Assembly: GCF_050003625.1 (NCBI RefSeq)
Contig: NC_134400.1
Location: 189,005,726-189,069,725, forward strand
Length of the DNA: 64,000 nucleotides
Direction of reading: 5' to 3'
From: Haematobia irritans
Taxonomy: Eukaryota > Arthropoda > Insecta > Diptera > Muscidae
Each line of letters begins with the position of its first letter. Position 1 is the first letter of the stretch. Shown here one piece after another: positions 11,393 through 23,335 of the stretch. Both the position numbers and the translations under genes were made by a program. The notes under the pieces are model-generated. The model was not told the origin of the DNA, ran no database searches, and saw nothing but the letters and a program-made list of their open reading frames with translations.

Positions 11393-11857
11393 TGGGTTCA
11401 CGTTCTTTGAATGTAGTTCACAAAATTACTATTCGCGGCGTTTAAGTTCTGGTGGCCCATCGAATTTTCATCTTTTGCATTTATAAGAACTTCCGTAGCT
11501 TTGGTCTAAGCTCATATTTTAATAAGTGTTGCATTTTCGCCATATGTCCAGCTCACAAGGAAGTTTTCTACAAATGCCGCATTTCCATCAAATGTGGCTT
11601 TCACTATCCGGAAAATTTCTGGTGTGGTTACCGTTTTTGTTGTCTACTTTTTGGACGCGATGTAACACTGCCAGTATCACGATAACCAACAATGTTATAA
11701 TAAATGATTTATTCTATAATCCAACAATTGTTTTCACGCCTGAATTTCATTCACTCGAGCCAAAAATAATATACCAAAATTTGGAGAAAATTTTACCAAA
11801 AGCAAAACTATCAACCAATTATCAGAATATAAACCAATTATCAGAATAATTTCAGGC
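11393..11857. other. Unclassified sequence, possibly decayed element
   Basis: Cysteine-rich short frames occur on the plus strand (11452-11685), but no family is recognised and no splice context supports them. It is moderately GC richer than its neighbours. Confidence 0.3.
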
Positions 11858-12174
11858 AGTTCATTAAACCCAATGAACCACACTTGAACGTTCCGAAAAA
11901 AGGTGGTAGCCGGCTTATGTCGAATTTATTCTGATAATAGTTTTGCTGCAAGTAGAGGATGCTGATGAGGAATGTGGTAATTCCGAAACGTGTATCCATC
12001 CAACCATCTTGCAGTCTATAGGGCTTTGCCCAAATAAATTTGACAAACATTCTTTCCTCTGTTGCTTAAGCTACACTTGTAGTTTAGTCAATGCATGGTT
12101 TTAAGCTGAAATCAAAGAACAACAACAATGCTTAAAGAACAAAACCAACAATAACAAAAAAACGAAGAAAAAAA
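11858..12174. repeat. Left border module of the minisatellite array
   Basis: It contains TTGTAGTTTAGTCAATG (12078-12094) and TTTTAAGCTGAAATCAAAG. The same motif occurs at 42496-42512 inside another array, and TTTAAGCTGAAACCAAAAA occurs at the right edge of this array near 16131. The arrays therefore seem to have fixed border sequences. Confidence 0.5.
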
Positions 12175-12440
12175 TTTTATTTCTATAGAAAATTTTGTTA
12201 AAATTTGATTTCTATAGAAAATTTTTTGAAAATTATATTTCTACAGAAAATTTTTTCAAAAGTTTTTATTGAAAATTTTATTTCTATAGAAAATTTTATT
12301 TCTATAGAAAATTTTGTCAACATTTTATTTCTATACACAACTTTGTCAAAATTTTATTTCTATAGAAAATTTTGTCAAAATTTTATTTCTATAGAAAATT
12401 TTGTCAAAACTTTATTTCTATAGAAATTTTTTTGAAAATT
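12175..12440 (+). repeat. 30-bp minisatellite array, first part
   Basis: About nine units of the 30-bp repeat (TATTTCTATAGAAAATTTTG + TCAAAATTTT). The array is interrupted at 12440 by a TIR element and resumes at 14446 in register. Confidence 0.9.
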
Positions 12441-12441
12441 A

Positions 12442-14444
12442 CCCAGCAAAAATTTACAATTGACATTACCAGGAGTAAAGCTGTCATAACACGTTGCATC
12501 ACCAATCCAACTCCCTTAAACAACCTACATTTATTTCTATTTTAAGTGTGAAATTAATTTGCGTGTAATCTTAGTTAGATTATTTATTAGATTTTTTGTT
12601 TATTTATACAATATTCGTTTCTATTCAAGTAGTTCTCCTATTACAGCATCACTCGCCATATTTTTATCCATTGTATTCGGCGATAGAAATCAATATTTTC
12701 GAGATTTGGTTGCCTGAGACAATAAGTGGCTATTTTGCAAGCTTTGGTGTATCTACGAATAAGTCATTACATATTAGGTGATTATATGCTTTAAATGCAC
12801 TACTTATTTTATCGCCGAAAGTATGCCTGGGGAGAAATACTTTCCTTCTAGGACATGCGTATGTAAATGTAATCCGAAGCGATGCCAATTAATAAGTGGT
12901 TATTAATTATACCCTTCACCACTACTGTGGTACAGGGTATAATAAGTTTGTGCATTTGTATGTAACGCCAAGAAATAGCGGTCATAGACCCATCTTTTAG
13001 TATACCGATCGGCTTAGAATTAAATTCTGAGTCGATTTAGCGATGTCTGTCTGTCTGTCTGTCCGTCCGTCTGTCTGTATATGTAATTTTGTGCACAAAG
13101 TACAGCTCGCAATTTAAGTCCGATCGTCCTCAATTTTGGCACAGGGCCGTTTCTTGGGACAGAGACAATCGCTATTGATTTTGGAAAATCGGTTCAGATT
13201 TAGATATATCTGCCATATATATTTATCCCCGATTTGGTCATAGTTAGCGTGTTTTTCAACCGATTTTCTTGAAATACCGTACATCCAAATATTTTATGAA
13301 TCTCGAAAATCTTGCAAAATATCAGCCAAATCGGTTCAGATTTAGATATAGCTCCCATATATATCTTTCGTCCGATTTGGACTCATATGACCACAGAGGC
13401 CAAAGTTTACTACCGATCTTCGTGAAATTTTTCACAGAGGGTGGAATTGACATTCTACTAATGCTTGGTAAATTTGATTGAAATCGGTTCAAATTTAGAT
13501 AGAGCTCCCATATATATCTTTCGTCCGATTTGAACTTATATGGCCACAAAAGCCAGAGTTTTTCCGTGATTTGCTTCAAATTTTGCACAAGGGGTACGTT
13601 TGATAGTATCGTTAAGTGTGTCAAATTTTGTTAAAATCGGTTCAGATTTAGATATAGCTCACATATATATCTTTCGCCCTATTTGGACTTATATGGTCTC
13701 AAAAGCCAGATTTTTACCCTGACTTACTTCAAATTTTGCACAAGCGGTACTTTTAACGATACTATTGTTTGTGCCACATATGGTCAAAATCGATTCAGAT
13801 CTAGATATAGCTCCCATATATATATTTCGTCCGATTTGAACTTATATGATCTCAAAATCCATGGTTTTGCCGTGATTTGCTTCAAATTTCGCACAAGGAG
13901 TACGTTTGGTAGTATCGGTAATTGTGCCAAATTTGGTTGAAATCGGTTCAGATTTAGATATGGCTCCCATATATATCTTCCGTCCGACTTGCACTCATAT
14001 GACCAGGGGGCCAAAGTTATACTGCCATTTACGTGAAATTTCGCATAGATAGCAGAATTATTATTCTAACTATACATGTCAAATTTAGTCAAAATTGGTT
14101 CAGATTATATATAGCTCCCATATAAACGTACACCAGAGTTGGGGAAATTTGGTAGACTGTTACACATTTTAGACCCATTTTTAATGGAAGTGTCCTCCAA
14201 TTAACTGGATAGCTTTAGCCGATTTAAATTTTAATTCTAGAGATTTTGTAGAAGTAAAAAAATTGCCTCCTTTATGTTATATAGCTTCCAGCAAATGTGA
14301 AGTAGTTGAGATGGTAACACAAATTTGGTCTACATAGGGGTGAAGGGTATAATATAGTCGGCACCGCCCGACTTTAGACTTTACTTACTTGTTTTTAAAT
14401 AGGCTTACCTACAGGATTACCGGGTAATGAGAGTTTTTGCTGGG
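12442..14444. mobile_element. TIR element CCCAGCAAAAA with TA duplication, inserted in the array
   Basis: The left end is CCCAGCAAAAAT and the right end TTTTTGCTGGG. TA lies at 12440-12441 and 14445-14446. Removing the element and one TA restores GAAAATTATATTTCTACAG, which occurs uninterrupted at about 12228. The element's own body is roughly 510 bp (12442-12906 and 14397-14444); the remainder is a HINE-B insertion. No transposase was seen, so it is a MITE-type element. Confidence 0.8.
12907..14396 (-). mobile_element. HINE-B element nested in the CCCAGCAAAAA element
   Basis: The left end is TTATACCCTTCACCACTACT and the right end runs GGCACCGCCCGACTTTAGAC to TTACTTACTTGTTTTT. A GTCTGTCTGTCTGTCTGTCC tract lies near 13047. 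Core units with AGATATAGCTCCCATATATA recur. This is a full-looking copy in reverse orientation. The 70-100-aa frames inside are by-products. Confidence 0.65.
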
Positions 14445-14445
14445 T

Positions 14446-16078
14446 ATATTTCTACAGAAAATTTTTTCAAAAGTTTTTATAGAAAATTTTGTCAAAATTT
14501 TATTTCTATAGAAAATGTTGTTAAAATTTGACTTCAACAGAAATTTTTTTGCCAAAATTTTGTTTTTTGTATAGAAAATTTTATTTCTATAGAAAATTTT
14601 GTCAAAATTTGATTTCTATAGAAAATTTTTTGAAAATTGCATTTCTACAGAAAATGTTTTCAAAAGTTTTTATAGAAAATTTTATTTCTATAGAAAATTT
14701 TGTCAAAAATTTTTCTATAGAAAATTTTGTCTAAATTTTATTTCTATAGAAAATTTTGTCAAAATTTGACTACTATAGAAAATTTTGTCAAAATTTTATT
14801 TCTATATTTTTGTCAAAATTTTATTTCTATAGAAAATTTTGTTTAAATTTTATTTCTATAGAAAATTTTGTCAAAATTTGATTTCTTTAGAAAAATTTTT
14901 GAAAATTGCATTTCTAAAGAAAATGTTTTCAAAAGTTTTTATAGAAAATTTTATTTCTATAGAAAATTTTGTCAAAATTTTATTTCTATAGAAAATTTTT
15001 GTCAACATTTTATTTCTATAGAAAACTTTGTCAACATTTTATTTCTATAGAAAATTTTTGGAATATTTTATTTCTACAGAAAATTCTTTCAAAAGTTTTT
15101 ATAGAACATTTTATTTCTATAGAAAATTTTGTCAAAATTTTATTTCTATAGAAAATTTCGTAAAAATTTTATTTCTATAGAAAATATTTTGACAAAATTT
15201 TATTTCTATAGAAAATTTTGTTTAAATTTTATTTCTATATAAAATTTTGTCAAAATGTTATTTCTATAAAAAATTTTTTGAAAATTGTATATCTACAGAA
15301 ATTTGTTTCAAAAGTTTTTTATAGAAAATTTTATCAAAATTTTATTTCTATAGAAAATGTTGTTAAAATTTGATTTCTATAAAAAATTTTTGCCAATTTT
15401 TTTTTTGTATAGAAAATTTTGTCAAAATTTTATTTCTATAGAAAATTTTTTGAAAATTTTATTTCTACAGAAATTTTTTTTTTAAGTTTTTATAAAAAAT
15501 TTTATTTCTATACACAACTTTGTCAACATTTTATTTCTATAGAAAATTTTGTCAAAATTTGATTTCTATAGAAAATTTTGTCAACATTTTATTTCTATAG
15601 AAAATTTTGTCAAAATTGTATTTCTGTAGAAAATTTTGTCAACATTTTATATCTATAGAAAACTTTGTCAACATTTTATTTCTATAGAAAATTTTGTCAA
15701 AATTTTATTCAATAGGAAACATTGTTTAAATTTTATTTCTATAGAAAATTTTGTCAAAATTTTATTTCTATTGAAAATTTTGTCAACATTGTATTTCTAT
15801 AGAAAACTATGTCAACATTTTATTTCTTTAGAAAATTTTGTAAAAATTCTATTTCTATAGAAAATTTTGTCAAAATTTTATTTCTATAGAAAATTGTGTC
15901 AAAATTTTATTTCTATAGAAAATTTTTTGAAAATTGCATTTCTACAGAAAAATTTTTCAAAAGTTTTTATAGAAAATTTTGCCAAAATTGTAATTCTATA
16001 GAAAATTTTGTCAAAATTTTATTTCGATAGAAAAATTTTGTGAAAATTTTATTTCTATAGAAAATTTTGTCAAAAAAT
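14446..16078 (+). repeat. 30-bp minisatellite array, second part
   Basis: About 54 units, with common variants such as GTTTTTATAGAAAATTTT and CATTTCTACAG. In-frame units give spurious frames of repeated FYFYRKFCQN or FISIENFVKI. It continues the array at 12175-12440. Confidence 0.9.
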
Positions 16079-16280
16079 TATTTTTTTCTTTTGTTTTTGT
16101 TGGTTTTGTTCTTTAATGTGAAGCTAATCTTTAAGCTGAAACCAAAAACAACAACAAAAAATTATTTATATAGAAAAATTTTGTCGTAATTTTAACTCTA
16201 CAGAAAGTTTATGAGGAACCTCTTAGTTGGGGAAGAATATTTTGCAAAATCTATCAAGATATCAAGAATTATACCAAACA
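16079..16280. repeat. Right border of the minisatellite array
   Basis: It contains TTGTTTTTGTTGGTTTTG and TTTAAGCTGAAACCAAAAA, akin to the border at 12090-12160, followed by one stray unit near 16165. It is non-coding. Confidence 0.45.
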
Positions 16281-16935
16281 CACTGAAAAAAAAGCATACC
16301 CGGTTCCAAAGATTTTGTCTTTACTTTAAAAAATTTGGTATTGATTCCGAGCCAAAGAAGCGGAGAATACAAGTAAGGATACTTTTAAGACACAATTCTC
16401 TTTTAAAATCGGGGTTTGTGTACTTGCTTCTAGGAAGCAAATTTTAATTTTTCGCTTTTTCAGCTTTTTTTCTTCATATGCTATCAAAGTTCTTTAAAAA
16501 CAAGTTAACGACGACTTTATTTTCCAAATTAAGACTCGACTTCTAGGAGAAATTCTGCTGTGTTTCAAGTAAAAATCGTCTTTAAAATAAAGTGTTGAAA
16601 AACATGTCCTATATTTGAACGATTTTTTGCTTTGTAGTCAAGATGCAAAAAAACAACAAATTTAAAGACAATTTCATTAAATTTAAAGATTTTTTCTAAA
16701 TTATTAAAGTCAAGTTGACCTTAGCTCAAACATTTTTTCTTTCATATTATGATATCCATTTTTAAATCAAATCACTTAATTATAAGGACAATACGACTTC
16801 ATTGAAAAGTTTATCGACCTTTGGTCAAGGAAAAAAACTTTATACTAGAGAAATGCGTCTTCTATGCTAGCAAAATTTGCATTCGTATTTTAAAGACATG
16901 AAATCTTTGACCTCACGACAATATTTTTTTCAGTG
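16281..16935 (+). mobile_element. Family C element, copy 1
   Basis: The ends are CACTGAAAAAAAAGCA and ATATTTTTTTCAGTG, an inverted pair. The body includes GAGCCAAAGAAGCGGAGAAT and AGGAAGCAAATTTTAATTTT, found again at 21496-22224 (reverse) and 43235-43818. The frame starting at 16211 is not conserved between copies and is rejected as a gene. Confidence 0.75.
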
Positions 16936-18403
16936 CAGTAGATAATCTAGCATGTTTGGTAGAATTCTACTCAACTATGGCAACCGTGATTCCATCACGA
17001 ATAACTTTATTTCTAAATGCAATATATCAAAGTGCTTTTTGTAAGCAATAAAATAAACTGCCACTGGAATTAATCTTTTGTCCCAGATTGTATAATTTTG
17101 GACCGATATGGACTAATTTTTGCATGATTCTAAGAAGACATATACTAACATCACGTACCACATTTTATCCGAATGGAATGAAAGTTCCTTACTGTGGAGT
17201 CTCCAGAAATCAATTCTGGGGATGATTCTTTATACTTAAAAGTGGTCCGATGTAGCCCATGTGCAATACAATTCAACCCATGTACATATACAATCATTTT
17301 ATCTATTTTTTACTTCAAATGTCAAGTTTTTCGTAGCATATTTTCGGGGAAATGTCATATTACACCATTTTTAATTAGCGGTCCCTACACACAATGAACA
17401 GTGAACCCTTTACGGCACTAAAAAAATTTAACACTATTTTATTCCATTTCATATAAATTAATTTTAGTAATATGAAAAAGTTTCAAATTTCACCACATAA
17501 ATGGGCTCATTTTAAACTTCGCATGGTGTAATTCCGAATTCCAATGTTTTCCTTCACGAAGTTTTCTTTAACAAATAAAGATAATTAATTACTTCTAATG
17601 AATGTTTTTAAATTACCTATTTTTTGATATCGGCGTTTTGTAATACATTTTAGTTAAATATTTTTTAATCTTTTTGGTGTTTTTTTTTGTCTCTTGATTT
17701 GAATTTGCCCCCAGATTATGGTTATAATGTTTTCATAAAAATCGCATAAAAATAACCCTCTTTGCCAAATAACGTTCATAAAAAAGCCCCCCATACGTAT
17801 AAGAATGGTAGTAAAAAATTCTTTCAGATAACTGTAGGTAGGTAGGCAAAATTCTATCAAACAAGAAACCATGAAAACAAAATCAAGGTTAACTTTATCG
17901 GACTACTTACCATAGAATAAATGGCTATAAACTATATCAGGTTTAAGTTCAAGGTTATTCTGGTACAAGAATAAAACTTGCTCGATATTCTAAAATTTAA
18001 TTTTATGTTCATTTAATTATTCATAAACAAAGAGATAATTGTATCGCTTGTTTGCGCCTTCAGGGGAGTGGAGCTGATGGTTGCGGTTGTGGCCTTAACA
18101 CTCAATAATCGGCTTTTGTTGAGATACATATTACAAAATTCTCAGGCATAAAAGAATATAATAAACAAGTTCGAACATGTTCTATCAAAATAACAAAAAA
18201 CTAATGATATAACATTTTTGAAATGTTGACACCATTAAAAAAAATTAAATTGTCCAAAAATCTTAGCACTTTGTTCGACAATAGGTGTTTAATTAAATTG
18301 AGTGGAAACTTAATGCATTTTTCGTCTCTTTGAATTATGCAAAGATCAGTACAACAGTTTACTTGAATCAAAAGATTTTATTTTAAGATTTTGTTCTTCG
18401 CTT
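16936..18403. other. Intron sequence with a decayed HINE-A piece
   Basis: A decayed HINE-A core occurs around 17095-17290 (ACCGATATGGACTAATTTTT, GTGGTCCGATGTAGCCCATG). The rest, 17400-18400, is AT-rich sequence in which I see nothing. Confidence 0.4.
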
Positions 18404-20054
18404 AAACATTTTCTATAGGAAAAAATTCTTGAGAAAATTTTTTAGAGAAATAAAATTCTAACAAAATTTTCTAGAGAAATACGTTTTTACACAACATTTG
18501 GTAGAGAAATAAAATTTTAACAAAATTTTCTAGAGAAATTAAATTTTGACAAAATTTTCTAGAGAAATACGATTTTGAAAAAATTGTGTAAAGAAATAAA
18601 ATTTTGACAACTTTTTGGATCGAAATAACATTTTGACAAAATTTTCTAGAGAAATAAGTTTTCGACAAAATTTTGTAGAGAAATAAATTCTTGAGAAAAG
18701 GTTTTAGAGAAATAAAATTTTGACAACATTTTCTAGAGAAATAACATTTTGATTTAAGGATTTAAGGATTTAAGGATTTAAAAAAATTTCCAGAAAAAAA
18801 TTGACAAAATTTTCTTGAGTAATAAAATTTCGAAAATATTTTCTATGGAGGTAAATTTTGGCAAAATGTTCTATAGAAATAAAATTTTGACAAAATTTTC
18901 GATAGAAATAAAATTTTGACAAAATGTTCTATTGAAATAAAATTTTGACAAAATATTCTATAGAAACAAAATGTTGACAAAATTTTCTAGAAAAATAAAA
19001 TTTTGACAAAATTTTTTAGAGAATTCAAATTTTGACAAAATTTTTTAGAAAATTAAAATTTGGACAAAATTTTTTAGAAAATTAAAATTTTGACAAAATT
19101 TTCATTTTAAATAAAAATTTGACAAAATTTTCTTGAGAAATAAAATTTTGACAAAATTTTCTAGAGAAAAACGATTTTGACAAAATTTTCTAATGAAATA
19201 CGTTTTTGACAACATTTGGTAGAGAAATAAAATTTTCTAGAGAAATTAAATTTTGACAAAATTTTCTAGGGTAATACGTTTTTGACAAAATTTTGTAGAG
19301 AAATAAATTCTTGAGAAAAGGTTTTAGAGAAATAAAATTTTGACAAAATTTTCTAGAGAAATAACAGAAATACGATTTTGACAAAATTTTCTGGAGAAAT
19401 AAGGTTTTGAAAAAATTTCCGGAAAGAAAAAAATGTTGACAAAATTTTCTAGGGTAATAAAATTTCGAAAAGATTTTCTATGGGGGAAATCTTTGGCAAA
19501 ATGTTCTATAGAAATAAAATTTTGACAAAATTTTCGATAGAAATAAAATTTTGACAAAATGCTCTATTGAAATAAAATTTTGACAAAACATTCTATAGAA
19601 ACAAAATTTTGACAAAATTTTCCAGAAAAATAAAATTTTGACAAATTTTTCTAGAAAAATAAAATTTCGACAAAATTTTTTAGAGAATTAAAATTTTGAT
19701 AAAATTTTTTAGAGAAATAAAATTTTGACAAAATTTTCTTGAGAAATAAAAATTTAACAAAATTTTCTTGAGAAATAAAATTTTGACAAAATTTTCTAGA
19801 GAAAAACGATTTTGACAAAATTTTCTAATGAAATACGTTTTTGACAACATTTGGTAGAGAAATAAAATTTTGACAAAATTTTCTAGAGAAATGCGATCTT
19901 GAAAAAATTGTGTAAAGAAATAAAATTTTTACAAAATTTACAAAATTTCGAAGAGTAATAAAATGTTGACAAAATTTTTTAAAGTAATAAAGTTTTGACA
20001 AAATTTTCTAGAGAAACGAAATTTTGACAAAATTTTCTAGAGAAATATAATTAA
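18404..20054 (-). repeat. 30-bp minisatellite, CTAGAG variant, opposite orientation
   Basis: The units read AAATAAAATTTTGACAAAAT + TTTCTAGAGA, the reverse orientation of the 12-16 kb array. CTATAG is widely changed to CTAGAG or TTAGAG. Two blocks (about 18620-18930 and 19250-19570) are near-duplicates of each other, showing larger-scale duplication in the array. Confidence 0.9.
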
Positions 20055-20055
20055 A

Positions 20056-21249
20056 AACAAGTAAGGAAAGTGTAAAGTCGGGCGGGGCCGACTATATTAT
20101 ACCCTGCACCACTTTATAGATCTAAATTTTCGATATGGGAAACATTTAAATCTGAAGCAATCTTAAGGAAACTTCGCAAAAGTTTATTTCTGATTTATCG
20201 CTCGATATGTATGTATTACAAGTTTAAGAAAATTATAGTCATTTTTTCAACTATTCGACTAAGCAGTGGCGATTTTACAAGGAAAATGTTGGTATTTTGA
20301 CAATTTTTGTCGAAATCAGAAAAACATATATATGGGATCTATATCTAAATCTGAACCAATTTCAACCAAATTTGGCACGCATAGCAATAATGCTAATTCT
20401 ACTCCCTGTGCAAAATTTCAACTAAATCGGAGCAAAAAATTAGCCTCTGTGGTCATATGAGTGTAAATCGAGCGAAAGCTATATATGGGAGCTATATCTA
20501 AATCTGAACCGATATCAACCAAATTTGACACGCATAGCTATAATGCTAATTCTACTCCCTGTGCAAAATTTCAACTAAATCGGAGCAAAAAATTGGCCTC
20601 TGTGGTCATTTGAGTGCAAATAGGGCGAAAGCTATATATGGGAGCTATATCTAAATCTGAACCGATTTCAACCAAATTTGAAACGCATAGCTATAATGCT
20701 AATTCTACTCCCTGTGCAAAATTTCAACTACATCGGAGCAAAAAATTGGCCTCTGTGGGCAAATGAGTGTAAATCGGGCGAAAGCTATATATGGGAGCTA
20801 TATCTAAATCTGAACCGATTTGGCTGATATTTTGCAAGTTTTTCGAGACTCATAAAATATTCGGATGTACGGAATTTTAGGAAGATCGGTTGACATACAC
20901 GCCAATTATGACCAGATCGGTGAAAAATATATATGGCGGCTATATCTAAATCTGAACCGATTTTTCCAAAATCAATAGGGATCGTCTTTGAGCCGAAAAG
21001 GACCCTATACCAAATTTTAGGACAATCGGACTAAAACTGCGAGCTGTACTTTGCACACAAAAATTCATCAACAGACAGACGGACAGACAGACAGACAGAC
21101 AGACGGACATCGCTAAATCGACTCAGAATTTAATTCTAAGACGATCGCTATACTAAACGATGGGTCTTCGACTTTTCCTTCTTGGCGTTACATACAAATG
21201 CACAAACTTATTATACCCTGTACCACAGTAGTGGTGAAGGGTATACAAA
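20056..21249 (+). mobile_element. HINE-B element, shortened
   Basis: It starts AACAAGTAAGGAAAGTGTAA with the GTCGGGCGGGGCCGAC hairpin. It has four core units, a GACA tract near 21075 and the end TGTACCACAGTAGTGGTGAA. It is very close in sequence to 1797-3794 but with fewer core units. It sits directly against the minisatellite. Confidence 0.7.
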
Positions 21250-21495
21250 TTAGAGTGAAAATTTTATAGAATTTAGATTTAATTATAAAGTTGCATTGAT
21301 TTTTCTTGCACGCTTAAAGACTCCTCTTAAATTCAAATAAAACTGATTTTTTAAATTCTGAAAAAAAAAAAATAGTTGGTGATATTTTTTCTGTGCCCCA
21401 TGCACAAGTCATATGAAATAATCCAACTATGTATTACTTCTAGACAACAAAATTGCGATTCCAAACTACTTCCTTGGAAGCTCTTTTCTATACTG
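21250..21495. other. AT-rich spacer
   Basis: No element was recognised. It ends at the family C element that follows. Confidence 0.4.
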
Positions 21496-22224
21496 CAATG
21501 AAAAAAATATTGTCGTGAGGTCAAAGATTTCATGCATTCAGCCTAAGCCTAAGTAGCTAATGCTAGATTTTCTCTCTATTATTCTTATATTTACTATAAG
21601 TTTAATAAATAAATAAATAAAATACCAACGCAAATTTTGCTTAGCATAGAAGACGCCTTTCTCTAATATAAAGTTTTTTTCCTTGTCGCAAATGTCGATA
21701 AACTTTTCAATGACGTCGTATTGTCCTTATAATAAGGTTATTTCACGTAAAAATAGGTATCATAACATGAAAGAAAGAATGTTTGGGCTTAGATCAACTT
21801 GACTTTAATAATTCAGAAAAATTCTTTAAATTTAACGAAATTTTCTTTAAATTTGTTGTCTTTTTGCATCTTGACTACAAATCAAAAAAACAAAAGTTCA
21901 AATATAGAAAATGGTTTTCAATATTTTATTTTAAAAACGTTTTTTACTTGAAATATACCATAGTTTCTACTGGAAGTCGAATCTTAATTTGGGAAATAAA
22001 GTTGTCGTTAACTCGTTTTTAAAGGACTGTGAGGAAAAAATGCTGAAAAATCGAAAAATGAAAATTTGCTTCCTAGAAACAAGTACACAAACCCCAAATT
22101 TAAAATAAAATTATGTCGTAAAAGTATTCTTACTTGTATTCTCCGCTTCTTTGGCTCGGAATTATTACCAACATTTTTAAAATAAAGACAAAATCTTTGG
22201 AACCGGACATGCTTTTTTTCATTG
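21496..22224 (-). mobile_element. Family C element, copy 2, with an insertion
   Basis: The ends CAATGAAAAAAATATTG and GCTTTTTTTCATTG correspond to the inverted ends of copy 1. About 90 bp at 21537-21630, including TAATAAATAAATAAATAAAA, are extra. The GAAGCGGAG motif appears in reverse near 22145. Confidence 0.75.
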
Positions 22225-22941
22225 TGGGTACTAAATCAAATACCTAAACAAAAATCTCCATCGTTATTTGAAGCATTTATATCTTTTTTGGCCATCTAGA
22301 TCATCAGCATCAGCATCACCATCACAGATTGATGGTGTTCAAAATGATTTAATTATTCATGCAATGTGACAATATGGCCAATAACAATTCGATTTTATTC
22401 ATTTTAACCAAACCTGTTGATTTCTCGTCACATCACCATCTCATATCATTTCGTGTCAATTCATCTGAAGAAGCAAAATGGAATCAATGTAAATTGCGTG
22501 GAATGATTTATGGGATTGAGAAATGACTTAACGTGTTTAATAGACTTCGTTAAATTAGTTTTTGGTCTTTTTGAAAAGATACGGATATGGAATTTAATTC
22601 GCACATTTATGAAGGTTAGACTGGAAAGCTGCAAACTGGTAAACATATGATTTAGTTTTTATTTTAATATGGATACTAGGAAATGTTATTAAGATTTGTA
22701 TTCAGTTTGTTTTTTTTTAAAGAAGGTGTGATAAGTACACTTTAATTTAAAATATTTGGCATTAGTTATGACAAGTTATATTCAAATAATTACCATTTTC
22801 GATTAGACCGTATCACGTATACCAGTTTACTCTATAAGAAATGTTATTTTGCTATTCAAAGAAAATTGTATTTTTACTTTTTTTTGGAAATTTCTCCTTT
22901 AAGTAATAAGGCCTATCACATAACTTAATAAAGTGTTTGTA
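22225..22941. other. Intron sequence, no repeat recognised
   Basis: An ATCATCAGCATCAGCATCAC microsatellite-like stretch lies near 22300. The 61-aa minus-strand frame has no recognisable family. Confidence 0.4.
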
Positions 22942-23335
22942 CACTGAAAAAAATATTGTTGTGAGTGCAAAGTTTTCTTGTCCTTAAAAAACGAATTCGA
23001 ATTTTGCTAAGCATATAAGACACATTTCTCTGTTGCACATTTTGTTTCCTTGTCCAAAAGTCGAGAACTTTGTCTTTTGAGCCCTTTTAGCCCATATTTG
23101 GAGCGTATTTATCTTAAATCAAAAGATTCACTATTTCAGTTAATTTAAGGGCGATTTCATTAAACCAAACATGTGTTTCTTTACTTTAAGGCAATTTTGC
23201 CTTAGGTCATAGACATATGGCTTTATCTTAGGAACGCATATAAAAATTTTTTAAAATTTGTGTCCTAAATTTAATAAAAAAAATTCTTCGAAGTAAGTAT
23301 AATAAACTTTATTTTTATTAAAATTCCATTATTTT
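22942..23335 (+). mobile_element. Diverged family C relative
   Basis: It starts CACTGAAAAAAATATTGTTG and shares TTTTGCTAAGCATATAAGAC with family C, then diverges. Its end merges into the minisatellite array. Confidence 0.5.

Noticed and set aside
11452..11685. Cysteine-rich 77-aa frame, or a zinc-finger remnant on the minus strand
   Set aside because: Cysteine and histidine spacing fits no family I can name, and stops break the minus-strand reading.
14528..15860. Plus-strand frames with repeated FYFYRKF, ENFISI or KILFL peptides, and similar frames in all minisatellite arrays
   Set aside because: The 30-bp unit is a multiple of three, so frames stay open by chance. The peptides are direct translations of the satellite in different phases and both strands.
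12175..16078. CRISPR-like array
   Set aside because: Repeats are contiguous without unique spacers and the genome is eukaryotic.
16211..16447. 78-aa frame overlapping family C, similar to a frame at 31560-31829 (EPKKRRI and LRHNS motifs)
   Set aside because: The similarity follows from shared repeat DNA. In the copy at 21496-22224 the frame is broken, so there is no sign of coding constraint.
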